NCBI GenBank assembly: GCA_017428785.1
Contig: JAFRQD010000061.1
Span: 1-64,000, forward strand
DNA from: Bacteroidaceae bacterium
GTDB lineage: Bacteria; Bacteroidota; Bacteroidia; Bacteroidales; Bacteroidaceae
DNA: 64,000 bases
Direction: 5' to 3'
Shown here: one piece after another, positions 26,516 to 33,583 of the stretch
Layout: every line of letters starts with the position of its first letter
Position numbering within the stretch: position 1 is the first letter of the stretch
Translations under genes and position numbers: made by a program
The notes under the pieces: model-generated
The model's database searches: none
What the model was told of the DNA's origin: nothing
What the model saw: the letters and a program-made list of their open reading frames with translations, nothing else

Positions 26516-27574
26516 TTATTTCATATATTGTTTGTAGGAATGGTCTGTGACGAGAGTGCTGTCGCCTATGCACAGGTTCCAAAGGATGCCGTTGCCGCCT
26601 TCCTGGGCTGCATCGAGGATGACGTTCTCCTCGACTGCATTGTGGCGATACATTCCGGCATTCATGGCGACGACGCTCGCGTTGAAGCGGCCGGTGCTCT
26701 TGAACACGGTGTGTCGCTTTTGCTTGTTGTTGTACCAATAGGCGAAGCAATGGTCGTAGAAGCTGCGTCCGCCGTGGCTGAGGAAACCGACGGCAAACTG
26801 GTCGCTGTAGCAGAAGTTGTACCAGTTGTTCTCCTGCTCGTCGATGAAGCCGCAACTGCTTTCGTACTGTTCGTCCGAGTTGTAGTAGAGCGGGTGGATA
26901 TTGCGGAGGCTGTTGCCTGCGGAGCGAAGCAGGACGCCCACATGCACACCGCCGATGCGCATGTTTGTCAGGGTGTTGTCGAAGCCTTCTACAAGCACGC
27001 CGATGCAGTCGGGCTTTCTGTTGCCTGTGATGTTCGTGTCGGAGATGTCGCTGTCGGACGAGCCGTTGTTTGCTCCGTGCTTGATGTGAATGCCGATTGT
27101 CGTGTTCTTGATGGACGTCTGGCGAATGGCAGTCTCGCGTCCGCTGTCGATGGAGATGCCTTTTGCTATGCCTCTGCCGTCGATGACGCCGCCCTTCAGG
27201 TAGTAGTTGCTGCCGGGTGTGGAGATCTTGTTGGCAGGGTCTTTGCCCCCGAGGCGTATCATGGCCTCCTCGCTGGCCCAGTCTTCGGCGGCCCGTATGA
27301 TGGCGAAGTTCGAGAGTTCGAGGGCGACGCTCTTCTGCGGGTCGGCAGGAGTGAGGATGGGTTTGCTGATGATGTAGATGCCGTCCGGAAAGTAGATGGT
27401 GCGGTTGGGGTGAGTGTCGATGACGCGCTGGATGTCATCGCTGACATCTTTCCCTGTTCCCGCTTTTATGTAATCGGTGACGACGACATAGCCTCTCTCG
27501 GAGGTCTTACGGGCGAGCAATGTTGCAGGCATTGCCAGGAGCAGGGCGAGGAGGAACAGTAACTTGTGGTTCAT
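26516..27574 (-). CDS. secreted beta-helix protein (pectate-lyase-3/GH28-like fold)
   Basis: After a signal peptide (about 1-21) the protein reads DISDDIQ-like then NRTIYFPDGIYIISKPI, the usual start of Pectate_lyase_3/GH28-type right-handed beta-helices. Helix coils follow (YYLKGGVIDGRGIAKGI, IKNTTIGIHIKHG, DCIGVLVEGFDNTLTNMRIGG). The substrate is unknown and I cannot point to GH28 catalytic Asp residues with confidence. Strikingly, it is embedded in the aromatic amino-acid operon: its start overlaps the aminotransferase stop by 4 nt (ATGA), and the DAHP synthase gene follows after 21 nt. Its length (352 aa) suggests a complete single domain. Confidence 0.8.
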   Translation of the reverse strand: MNHKLLFLLALLLAMPATLLARKTSERGYVVVTDYIKAGTGKDVSDDIQRVIDTHPNRTIYFPDGIYIISKPILTPADPQKSVALELSNFAIIRAAEDWASEEAMIRLGGKDPANKISTPGSNYYLKGGVIDGRGIAKGISIDSGRETAIRQTSIKNTTIGIHIKHGANNGSSDSDISDTNITGNRKPDCIGVLVEGFDNTLTNMRIGGVHVGVLLRSAGNSLRNIHPLYYNSDEQYESSCGFIDEQENNWYNFCYSDQFAVGFLSHGGRSFYDHCFAYWYNNKQKRHTVFKSTGRFNASVVAMNAGMYRHNAVEENVILDAAQEGGNGILWNLCIGDSTLVTDHSYKQYMK

Positions 27575-28863
27575 GGCTTTATGTTGATTGCTTTGATGCG
27601 CTCCAACGCCTCTTCGAACTTTTCGTCCTTGGCGCAGAGGCTGATGCGGATGTAGCGTTTGCCGTTGCTTCCGAAGATGAAGCCGGGCGTGATGAACACT
27701 CTTGCTTCATGGAGAACACGCTCCGTGAGTTCCTCCACATCGTTATATTTGTCGGGGATGCGTCCCCAGAGGAACATGCCGGTCTGCTCTGGGTCGAACT
27801 GACAGCCGAGAACTTGCATGATTTCCTCGGCATAGCGGCGGCGACGGGCGTATGTCTCGACGTTTGCCTGCTGGTGCCAGAGGTCGGAGTTCTCGTAGGC
27901 TTTGGCGGCGGCCAGTTGTATGGCACGGAACGTTCCGCTGTCCACATTGCTTTTCACCTTGAGAATCCATTGGATGAACTGTGCGTTGGTGGCCAACATG
28001 CCTACGCGCCAGCCCGGCATATTATGGCTCTTCGACATCGAATTGAACTCGATGCAGCATTCCTTGGCACGCGGCACTTGCAGAATCGACAGGAGACCCT
28101 CCCCCATCCCCTCCCTTAAAGGGAGGGGTGCAGCTGCCTTTTCTACAGCAGAGCTGTCTGTTTCCCTCCCTTTAAGGGAGGGGTTGGGGGTGGGTCTTAT
28201 GAAGCTGTAGGGATTGTCGTTGACCACAATGATGTTATGACGCAGGGCAAAATCGACAAGCCGCTCGTAGGTCTCGCGTCTCGCCCTTGCCCCCGTCGGC
28301 ATGTTCGGGTAGTTTGTCCAAAGGAGTTTCACGCGGCTGAGGTCCATCTTCTCCAGCTGCTCGAAGTCGGGCTGCCAGTCGTTCTCGGGCAGAAGGTCAT
28401 AGTTGACTATCTTCGCGCCAAGCAGTTTCGAGAGACTTGTATAGGTGGGATAGCCGGGATTGGGCACGAGGACTTCATCCCCGACGTTGACAAACGCCAG
28501 AGTGACATGCAGGATGCCCTCCTTGCTGCCTATGAGAGGCTGAATCTCGCCGTTCGGATCGAGTTCGACACCATACCAGCGTTTGTAGAAAGAGGCCATT
28601 GCCCGACGCAACTCGGGGATGCCTATCGTGGGCTGATACCCGTGGGCCGTTGGCTTTCGGGCTTCCTCGCAGAGCGTTTCGACAGTCTCCGGCGACGGAG
28701 GCATATCGGGGCTGCCTATTGCGAGGCTGATGACGTCTTTTCCTTCGGCGTTCATCGCCGCCACTTCCTTCAGCTTGCGGCTGAAGTAATACTCTGTTAC
28801 GTCGGCCAGTCTGTCAGCCGGACGGATGTTAAATGGTTTGCTTTCCATCTTCGTATATGCCAA
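27571..28863 (-). CDS. PLP aminotransferase of the aromatic operon (class I/II)
   Basis: This is a fold-type I aminotransferase related to LL-diaminopimelate and aspartate/aromatic aminotransferases. In this operon it probably transaminates phenylpyruvate and 4-hydroxyphenylpyruvate. Seen are LAIGSPDMPPSP, PNPGYPTY, NYPNMPTGA and the PLP lysine in NSMSKSHNMPGWRVG (near residue 277). Residues about 223-256 are encoded by a 102-bp inverted-repeat element (28095-28196, 34 codons) in frame between NDNPYSFI and LSILQVP, where homologues run on with only a few residues. The start overlaps pheA by 35 nt; a second ATG at 28848 is possible. Confidence 0.92.
   Translation of the reverse strand: MAYTKMESKPFNIRPADRLADVTEYYFSRKLKEVAAMNAEGKDVISLAIGSPDMPPSPETVETLCEEARKPTAHGYQPTIGIPELRRAMASFYKRWYGVELDPNGEIQPLIGSKEGILHVTLAFVNVGDEVLVPNPGYPTYTSLSKLLGAKIVNYDLLPENDWQPDFEQLEKMDLSRVKLLWTNYPNMPTGARARRETYERLVDFALRHNIIVVNDNPYSFIRPTPNPSLKGRETDSSAVEKAAAPLPLREGMGEGLLSILQVPRAKECCIEFNSMSKSHNMPGWRVGMLATNAQFIQWILKVKSNVDSGTFRAIQLAAAKAYENSDLWHQQANVETYARRRRYAEEIMQVLGCQFDPEQTGMFLWGRIPDKYNDVEELTERVLHEARVFITPGFIFGSNGKRYIRISLCAKDEKFEEALERIKAINIKP
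28095..28196. repeat. 102-bp inverted-repeat element in frame inside the aminotransferase gene
   Basis: Ends 28095-28127 and about 28164-28196 are near-perfect inverted copies (GACCCnCCCCCAnCCCC and CTCCCTTAAAGGGAGG), and each arm holds the TTTAAA palindrome. The length of 102 bp is exactly 34 codons. The peptide (TPNPSLKGRE ... LPLREGMGEG) interrupts a conserved enzyme segment without breaking the frame. Confidence 0.8.
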
Positions 28864-29671
28864 GTTGTTTGAGTTCGCGGGTAAGCGGAGTAATTGCGTT
28901 GAGCGCCTGTCTGTAGCGTTTCTCCTCGCCGAAAGAGAGGTCGATGTAGAACATGTATTGCCACTCTTGCCCGATAATCGGCAGACTCTGTATCTTTGTG
29001 AGGTTGAGTTTATAGAAGGAGAGGACCGACAGGATGGCGCTCAGGCTGCCTTCCTCGTGGGGAAGCGTGAAGACGAGGCTCGCCTTGTTGATAGTCCTGG
29101 CGCTGCGGATGGCCGTAGCCTTCTGGGGATGAGCGAGGACGAGGAAGCGAGTGAAATTGTGTTTGTTGGTCTCGATGCCTTCCCTCAGCACTTTCATATT
29201 GTAGATTCTGGCGGCGTCGCGATGGCAGATGGCAGCGTGTCCCAGCCTGTGGTCCCTGCTGATGTCGGCAGCGGCTCCTGCTGTGTCGGCCACCTCGACC
29301 ACCTTGAAGTCCGGATGTCGCGTGAGGAACTGGCGGCATTGCATGAGTGCGACGGGATGGGAGTTGACCTCCTTGATGTCCTCCCAACTCTCCTCGGGCA
29401 GACACATGATGCTGTGACTGATGCGGAGCTTGTGTTCGCCCACAATCGTCATACCGCTGTCGCGCAGCAATTCGTAGTTGTGGAGCAGGCTGCCGGCTAT
29501 TGTGTTTTCTATCGCCATGAGTCCCAGCAGGTCTTCCTCTGCCTTGAGCCGGGCAAACATCTCCTCGAAAGTGTCGCAGCATACCAGCTCCACCTCCTCG
29601 TTCTCGAAGAAGTGATGAGCGGCTATGTCGTGGAAACTGCCCTTGATGCCCTGTATTGCTATCCGTTTCAT
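28829..29671 (-). CDS. pheA: prephenate dehydratase
   Basis: PheA converts prephenate to phenylpyruvate. The catalytic domain (about 1-180) starts IAIQGIKGSFHD, with ENTIAGSLLHNYELL and DTAGAAADIS. The C-terminal ACT domain (about 200-275, KASLVFTLPHEEGSLSAILSVL) would bind phenylalanine for feedback inhibition. The start at 29671 is chosen; the longer frame to 29740 is open only because it reads through a palindromic spacer element. It is the first structural gene of the aromatic operon, preceded by an attenuator at 29770-29952, and its stop overlaps the aminotransferase start. Confidence 0.95.
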   Translation of the reverse strand: MKRIAIQGIKGSFHDIAAHHFFENEEVELVCCDTFEEMFARLKAEEDLLGLMAIENTIAGSLLHNYELLRDSGMTIVGEHKLRISHSIMCLPEESWEDIKEVNSHPVALMQCRQFLTRHPDFKVVEVADTAGAAADISRDHRLGHAAICHRDAARIYNMKVLREGIETNKHNFTRFLVLAHPQKATAIRSARTINKASLVFTLPHEEGSLSAILSVLSFYKLNLTKIQSLPIIGQEWQYMFYIDLSFGEEKRYRQALNAITPLTRELKQLGIYEDGKQTI

Positions 29672-29684
29672 CGTTCTAATCAAG

Positions 29685-29759
29685 CCCCCTCCCCGTTCCC
29701 CCTCTGGGGAAGTGCCCTGTCGCTCCGAAGCACTCCCCAAAAGGGGGAGCGGGGAGGGG
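29685..29759. repeat. inverted-repeat element in the pheA leader
   Basis: The 75-bp element has ends that are inverted copies over about 30 nt (CCCCTCCCCG...GGGGAAGTGC against GCACTCCCC...CGGGGAGGGG). It belongs to the same purine-rich family as those at 14336 and 28095. It lies 13 bp upstream of the pheA start, so in RNA it would form a long hairpin next to the ribosome binding region. Confidence 0.75.
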
Positions 29760-29774
29760 ACTATTAAATTAAAA

Positions 29775-29800
29775 GTCCCGCTTCACGATGTGAGCGGGAC
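29775..29800 (-). terminator. attenuator terminator before pheA
   Basis: On the minus strand GTCCCGCTCAC (29800-29790) pairs with GTGAAGCGGGAC (29786-29775) with one bulged A, and TTTTAATTTAAT follows. It sits 64 nt after the leader-peptide stop and about 100 nt before pheA. The 3-prime arm has a near-identical copy at 29862-29851, just after the leader-peptide stop. That copy can pair with the 5-prime arm instead and prevent termination. Confidence 0.8.
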
Positions 29801-29863
29801 TTTCTTGTTTATCTTGTCTTTTTCCTATACCTTATTTATATATATACGGCGGCCCGCTTCACC

Positions 29864-29923
29864 TTATTTGCTAAAGTAAAAGTAATAATAGAAGCCCCAA
29901 AAAGAGTTGCCGACGTTTTTCAT
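29864..29923 (-). CDS. aromatic leader peptide (attenuation control)
   Basis: This 19-residue ORF, MKNVGNSFWGFYYYFYFSK, starts 22 nt after the -7 element. Nine of ten consecutive residues (all but one Gly) are Phe, Tyr or Trp (four Phe, four Tyr, one Trp). The stop codon is followed after one base by the GTGAAGCGGG copy that can serve as antiterminator. A ribosome stalled at Phe/Tyr/Trp codons would leave that copy free (read-through); one reaching the stop would cover it (termination). The peptide is too short for homology and is judged by composition and position. Confidence 0.85.
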   Translation of the reverse strand: MKNVGNSFWGFYYYFYFSK

Positions 29924-29944
29924 TTGTTTTTTCGTTTGCGAGTG

Positions 29945-29974
29945 CAAATTTACGTCAAATCTTTCTTTTTGCCA
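29945..29974 (-). promoter_or_regulatory. promoter of the aromatic amino-acid operon
   Basis: On the minus strand TTG (about 29975-29973), a 20-bp spacer and TAAATTTG (29952-29945) match the Bacteroidetes consensus. The leader peptide ATG is 22 nt downstream, giving a 5-prime UTR of about 15 nt. Confidence 0.65.
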
Positions 29975-30088
29975 AGAGAAAAGCCGAATTTTTTTACAAA
30001 ATACTGCAAAATAAGTACCATCGCTTGGAAAAAGCTATGCCAGACAGCCTGCGCCGGTCGTCTCGACAGCCTTCGTTGCAAAACATCA

Positions 30089-30172
30089 CAGGCGGCGTTC
30101 GTTGATTTATCATGATGCAGCAATTGATTTATCATGATGCAGCAATTGAATTATCATGATGCAGCAACGAAC
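30089..30172. repeat. 22-bp periodic array, family F, copy 1
   Basis: Three units of TTGCTGCATCATGAtaaATCAA (read on the minus strand) repeat at 22-bp spacing, ending in ATCAACGAACGCCGCCTG. Copy 2 at 38176-38260 is in the opposite orientation with the same ending. The rest of 29953-30202 shows no gene. Confidence 0.8.
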
Positions 30173-30202
30173 TTGACTGGCGAGGTTGAGTAGGATGGTG
30201 TG

Positions 30203-31159
30203 TCAGGAAGTGTGATTCCGGGTGTTGAGGCGATAGAGCTGCCAGGCGTTGAAGAGGTTGTGCCAAATGGTATAGAAGCCACCAGCCACGGAGGTGAGGG
30301 GGTCGAGGAACGTGTAGCCCACCCAGATGGCCAGCACCGTGTTCTTCTGTCCGCAGGCTTGTCCGGCAGTCACGCTCTCGTCATAATGTCTGCCCACAAG
30401 CCTGCCCGTCGCAAACTGCGCGATGCAAGCCACGAGGGAGCCTACGAGAATCAGCAGGCAAACTGGCAGCGATGCCTCGGTATGCACGAGAATCCGTGTG
30501 GTGACGGCTATTGCAAGCGAGAGCGAGACGAGCCAAAGGTAGAAAGGCAGGTCGGGAATCGAGGTCAGCCGGCGCAGCAGAGTGGGGGAGATGCGGCGGA
30601 TGATGAGGGCGAGAAACAGGGGGAAGATGAGCAGGGGGAACACCTTCCGGATAATCATCCAGAAGGAAAGCCAGAAACTCAGGCCGCCAGTCGGGTTCAC
30701 GAGAGGCACGAAAGCCGAGATGAGGACTGCGGATGTGAGGTTGATGAGCAGGGTGTAAGCCGTCAGCGAGCCGACATTGCCGCCCAGTTTGGCCGTCACC
30801 ACAGCCGCTGCCGTCGCGGTAGGGCAGAGGAAACAGAGCATCGTGCTTTGCAGGCAGACTCGTGTTGGCAGGTCCTCCGTCGTTTGATGAAACAGACAGA
30901 GCAAGGCCGCGACACTTGCCTGGAAAGCCAGCAGCCACCATTGCCAGCCGCGAAGCCGCATGTCCTTGAGCCGGATGCGGCAGAACGTCAGCGTCAACAT
31001 CAGGAAAATGAGCGTGGGCTGCACATAGCCGATGCCTTCCAGGACCGCCTCCCTGACTGCTGTCGGGAGCTCAAGGCTCCTGCCAAGAAAGTAGGCAGAG
31101 GCACCCGTCATCATGCTCAGGGGCAGCGACCAATCCCGTATGAATCTTCTGAAGTTCAT
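30203..31159 (-). CDS. bile acid:sodium symporter family (BASS) transporter
   Basis: This is a 318-aa polytopic inner-membrane protein with about nine to ten hydrophobic helices. The features are a YFLGRSLELP opening, PTLIFLMLTLTFCRIRL, CPTATAAAVVTAKLGG (the conserved crossover-like segment, about 145-160) and GQACGQKNTVLAIWVGYTFLDP near the C-terminus. These match the BASS/AEC-like family of sodium-coupled symporters for organic anions. The substrate is unknown. It is monocistronic on the minus strand, with a candidate -7 element TAATTTTG at 31345-31338. Confidence 0.8.
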   Translation of the reverse strand: MNFRRFIRDWSLPLSMMTGASAYFLGRSLELPTAVREAVLEGIGYVQPTLIFLMLTLTFCRIRLKDMRLRGWQWWLLAFQASVAALLCLFHQTTEDLPTRVCLQSTMLCFLCPTATAAAVVTAKLGGNVGSLTAYTLLINLTSAVLISAFVPLVNPTGGLSFWLSFWMIIRKVFPLLIFPLFLALIIRRISPTLLRRLTSIPDLPFYLWLVSLSLAIAVTTRILVHTEASLPVCLLILVGSLVACIAQFATGRLVGRHYDESVTAGQACGQKNTVLAIWVGYTFLDPLTSVAGGFYTIWHNLFNAWQLYRLNTRNHTS

Positions 31160-31182
31160 CGTTTCCCGTTTTGGGGGAGTTA

Positions 31183-31318
31183 AAGAAGTTAAGGGAGTTA
31201 TCGCTCGCTTTGCTCGCCTGGAAGTTATAGGACATTACTTGTGGATGCTCACATCGTGATGCGAAAGCTATCGTCCTTTAACTTCTTTAACTTCCTCTAA
31301 CTTCTTTAACTTCCTTTC
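31183..31318. repeat. inverted 9-nt tandem arrays
   Basis: The left side reads GTTAAAGAA, GTTAAGGGA, GTTA. The right side (31270-31318) repeats CTTTAACTT about four times, the inverted form. A unique segment of about 80 bp lies between. The structure parallels 34205-34315 and 40563-40985, which use other words. Confidence 0.7.
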
Positions 31319-31409
31319 TCTATTCCTTTTTGCCGCACAAAATTAGTCAAAATCTTCCGCATAGCAGGTTTTTATTGCAAGAATATTTCGTTATGTGAGG
31401 TCTTTTGAC

Positions 31410-31417
31410 TATCTTTG
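31410..31417 (+). promoter_or_regulatory. putative -7 element for the toxin-antitoxin pair
   Basis: TATCTTTG lies 22 bp before the first start codon. No convincing -33 TTTG is seen. Confidence 0.45.
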
Positions 31418-31439
31418 CAGCGCGATAGTATATTATATT

Positions 31440-31622
31440 ATGGAAGCTGTTACAAGAAGAACAAGAACAGTAATAAGACCAAAGAAGCAATTGTCAAGAA
31501 CGATGAAATGGGCTTTGGCACACAAATGGAGCATAGAAGTGCTTGACCCTGAGTTGCAGGCGCAATGCAAGAGCTACAAAGACGGGCAGAAAATAGTCAG
31601 AGCCAATGAGGCTGATGCTTGA
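31440..31622 (+). CDS. small protein, putative antitoxin
   Basis: This 60-aa basic protein (TRRTRTVIRPKKQLSRTMKWAL near the N-terminus) shares the transcript with the PIN-domain gene and overlaps it by 17 nt. That is the usual arrangement of antitoxin before toxin. I do not recognise a known DNA-binding fold (no clear ribbon-helix-helix or AbrB signature). The assignment rests on position only. Confidence 0.55.
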   Translation: MEAVTRRTRTVIRPKKQLSRTMKWALAHKWSIEVLDPELQAQCKSYKDGQKIVRANEADA

Positions 31623-32022
31623 CACCTGCGTGGTTATCGACCTGCTGACCGACCCTGAGAATATGAGTCAGGGTGCTCGTGACTTGCTTGGCGACCCGGA
31701 GAATACGCTTTTTGCCAGTTGCGAGACAATGCGAGAACTGGTAGTGCACTTCAACAACAAGCAGCTGCTTAACAAGCGTTGGAAGTCAGCAGAGGAGTTG
31801 TTACAAGCAGTAGAATATGACCTTAACATCGAGTTCTTGTCCATCCGGCGTAATGTGGTTTATACTTATAGTCGTTTGCTCCTCAATGAAGCACAAGGAC
31901 ATAATGACCCCAGCGACCACATAATAATTTCTCATGCAATTGCAGAACACATGGCTCTCATGTCGAGCGACAGGAAATTCCCTTTCTATCGTAATCAAGG
32001 GCTTGAGCTTATTGAATATTAA
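31606..32022 (+). CDS. PIN domain protein, putative VapC-like toxin
   Basis: This is a 138-aa PIN-domain ribonuclease candidate. The N-terminal MLDTCVVIDLL carries the first conserved acidic residue; Glu in SCETMRELVVHF and Asp in NDPSDHIIISHAI are the further metal ligands, and a late Asp (SSDRKFPFY) completes the set. It overlaps the upstream small gene by 17 nt, as in type II toxin-antitoxin modules. The likely target is RNA. Confidence 0.82.
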   Translation: MRLMLDTCVVIDLLTDPENMSQGARDLLGDPENTLFASCETMRELVVHFNNKQLLNKRWKSAEELLQAVEYDLNIEFLSIRRNVVYTYSRLLLNEAQGHNDPSDHIIISHAIAEHMALMSSDRKFPFYRNQGLELIEY

Positions 32023-32024
32023 GA

Positions 32025-32060
32025 ACAGTAAATAGTAAATCATTAAACAGTAAATCATCT
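32025..32060. repeat. tandem heptamer words
   Basis: AGTAAAT occurs three times (two in direct tandem) between the PIN gene and the next gene. Confidence 0.5.
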
Positions 32061-32061
32061 G

Positions 32062-32592
32062 ATGAACCTTTATATCAGATACTTCGACGAGGAGGTACTC
32101 GTCTATAGCGTTGAGGAGGCTTTGGAATTCCTTGCTTCTCTGGAGGACGTTGAAATCAACGATTACATCCGCCTCGAGCTGGAGAAATTCATGTCGGGCA
32201 GCGCTATGTTCCCCAAACACATCAAGGTCAATCAGCGCTCCTTCTTCATCGCCATCAAGACGACGGCAACCACGATGGAGGAGTTCAAGGCAAAGGGAGC
32301 CAACCAGGCCAAGCCTGAGAAGGTGGGGCAGAAGGAGGCTTTGGCCAGTTACACCAAGCCCCAGTCCGGATGGTATGCGGCAAAGATAACCTTCAAGCGC
32401 GTCATCGTGTCGGCCGAAACACAGAAGTGCCAATATGTCGATACGCCCTTCGTCTGCAAGGTAAAGGCCGAGAGCGCCCAGGACTGCTATGACAAGGTGA
32501 TAGCTCACCTTCGCAACCGGCAGGATATCGACCCTCGCAGCCAATACCCCAGCATCAAGAATCAGAACTTCGAGTTTAGTTTTTTAGGGTGA
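32062..32592 (+). CDS. conserved hypothetical protein
   Basis: I do not recognise the family. The 176-aa protein has no signal peptide or membrane segment. The N-terminal 85 residues are acidic and helical (VEEALEFLASLEDVE, LELEKFMSG). The C-terminal half (about 110-176) looks like an alpha/beta domain with WYAAKITFKRVIVSAETQKC and PFVCKVKAESAQDCYDKV. It is 39 nt after the PIN gene and 40 nt before the lysozyme; co-transcription with either is possible. Confidence 0.7.
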   Translation: MNLYIRYFDEEVLVYSVEEALEFLASLEDVEINDYIRLELEKFMSGSAMFPKHIKVNQRSFFIAIKTTATTMEEFKAKGANQAKPEKVGQKEALASYTKPQSGWYAAKITFKRVIVSAETQKCQYVDTPFVCKVKAESAQDCYDKVIAHLRNRQDIDPRSQYPSIKNQNFEFSFLG

Positions 32593-32632
32593 CCCCTTAG
32601 CCCTTTTCCCGCGACACAAAAGATAATTGTAA

Positions 32633-33511
32633 ATGGCAAGCGGCCAAAAAGCAACTTTCTGTCTTCCCGTCAGAGGAAGACGGATGTTCTTTTCTCCACC
32701 GAAAGGCGGATGGTGGGTTCTGTTGCTGTGCTTCGTGTTGACGACCACCATGCTTGCCGACAAGAAAAAGGGTAAGCAGATAGTGCAGATATATGTCCTT
32801 CCGGAGCCGGATGCCCTGCCGAAAGCTCCGCTGCCGGAGCGCTCGGCGCCTCGTGTGGAAGAGCTTCGCGCCATCATTCGCCATACGGTGGCAGGCGGAC
32901 AGGGCATCGATGTCTCGCACTATCAAGGCCGCATCGACTGGGAAGAGGTGGCAACCGATAAGACAATCAGCTTCGTCTATATCAAGGCGACAGAAGGCGC
33001 CAACCTGGTGGACGAGTTCTATCTGCGCAACCTCTATGGGGCAAAGCGCGTCGGCATACCAGCCGGAGCCTATCATTTCTTCAGTCCTTCGGTCAGCGCA
33101 CTTGTCCAGCTGGAGAACTTCCGCTCTGTCGTTGACCCTCGTCAGCAGGACCTCATCCCCGTAGTCGATGTGGAGAAGCGAGGCAAAGCATCTCTCGTGC
33201 AGTTCCAGAGAAGCCTGAAGGCGTTCCTCGATGGTGTGGAGCACATGTTCGGCGTCAAGCCCATCATCTATACAGGCGTGAACTTCTATGCAAAATACCT
33301 CGAAGGGAAGTTCACCGGCTACAAGTTCATGGTGGCTCGCTATGCGGATGAGTTCCCCGGATTGAGCGAGGATGTGCCCATCGTCCTGTGGCAATACACC
33401 CAGACCGGCTATGCAGACGGAATAGGTGGACATGTTGACAAGAGCGTCTTCCTCGACCGCTATGGCTTAGCCGACATAATGCTTCCTTCCTCTGTCCGTG
33501 GAAAGAAGTAA
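32633..33511 (+). CDS. GH25 family lysozyme
   Basis: This is a predicted N-acetylmuramidase cleaving peptidoglycan. After an N-terminal hydrophobic segment (about 24-42, GWWVLLLCFVLTTTMLA) comes the GH25 barrel. It has Asp93 in GIDVSHYQG, FVYIKATEGANLVD, GAYHFFSP and the catalytic pair Asp179/Glu181 in VDVEKRG, ending with IVLWQYTQTG. A start at 32684 (MFFSPPKGG) would give a more normal signal anchor; the first 17 residues read through a short GC-rich inverted stretch resembling the spacer elements. The protein is about 290 aa, as expected. Confidence 0.9.
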   Translation: MASGQKATFCLPVRGRRMFFSPPKGGWWVLLLCFVLTTTMLADKKKGKQIVQIYVLPEPDALPKAPLPERSAPRVEELRAIIRHTVAGGQGIDVSHYQGRIDWEEVATDKTISFVYIKATEGANLVDEFYLRNLYGAKRVGIPAGAYHFFSPSVSALVQLENFRSVVDPRQQDLIPVVDVEKRGKASLVQFQRSLKAFLDGVEHMFGVKPIIYTGVNFYAKYLEGKFTGYKFMVARYADEFPGLSEDVPIVLWQYTQTGYADGIGGHVDKSVFLDRYGLADIMLPSSVRGKK

Positions 33512-33533
33512 AGCAAAAAAAGTAAGAAAAGGT

Positions 33534-33564
33534 TTTGCAGTAAGCAGAAAAAAGCGTATCTTTG
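33534..33564 (+). promoter_or_regulatory. promoter of the deoxynucleoside kinase pair
   Basis: TTTG at 33534-33537, a 19-bp spacer and TATCTTTG at 33557-33564 give an excellent consensus match. The first kinase starts 20 bp downstream. Confidence 0.7.
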
Positions 33565-33583
33565 TGGAGTCATACCTCAAAGA

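Noticed and set aside
29672..29740. N-terminal extension of pheA by 23 codons
   Set aside because: The extra codons read through a palindromic spacer element; PheA proteins begin at the MKRIAIQGIKGS segment.
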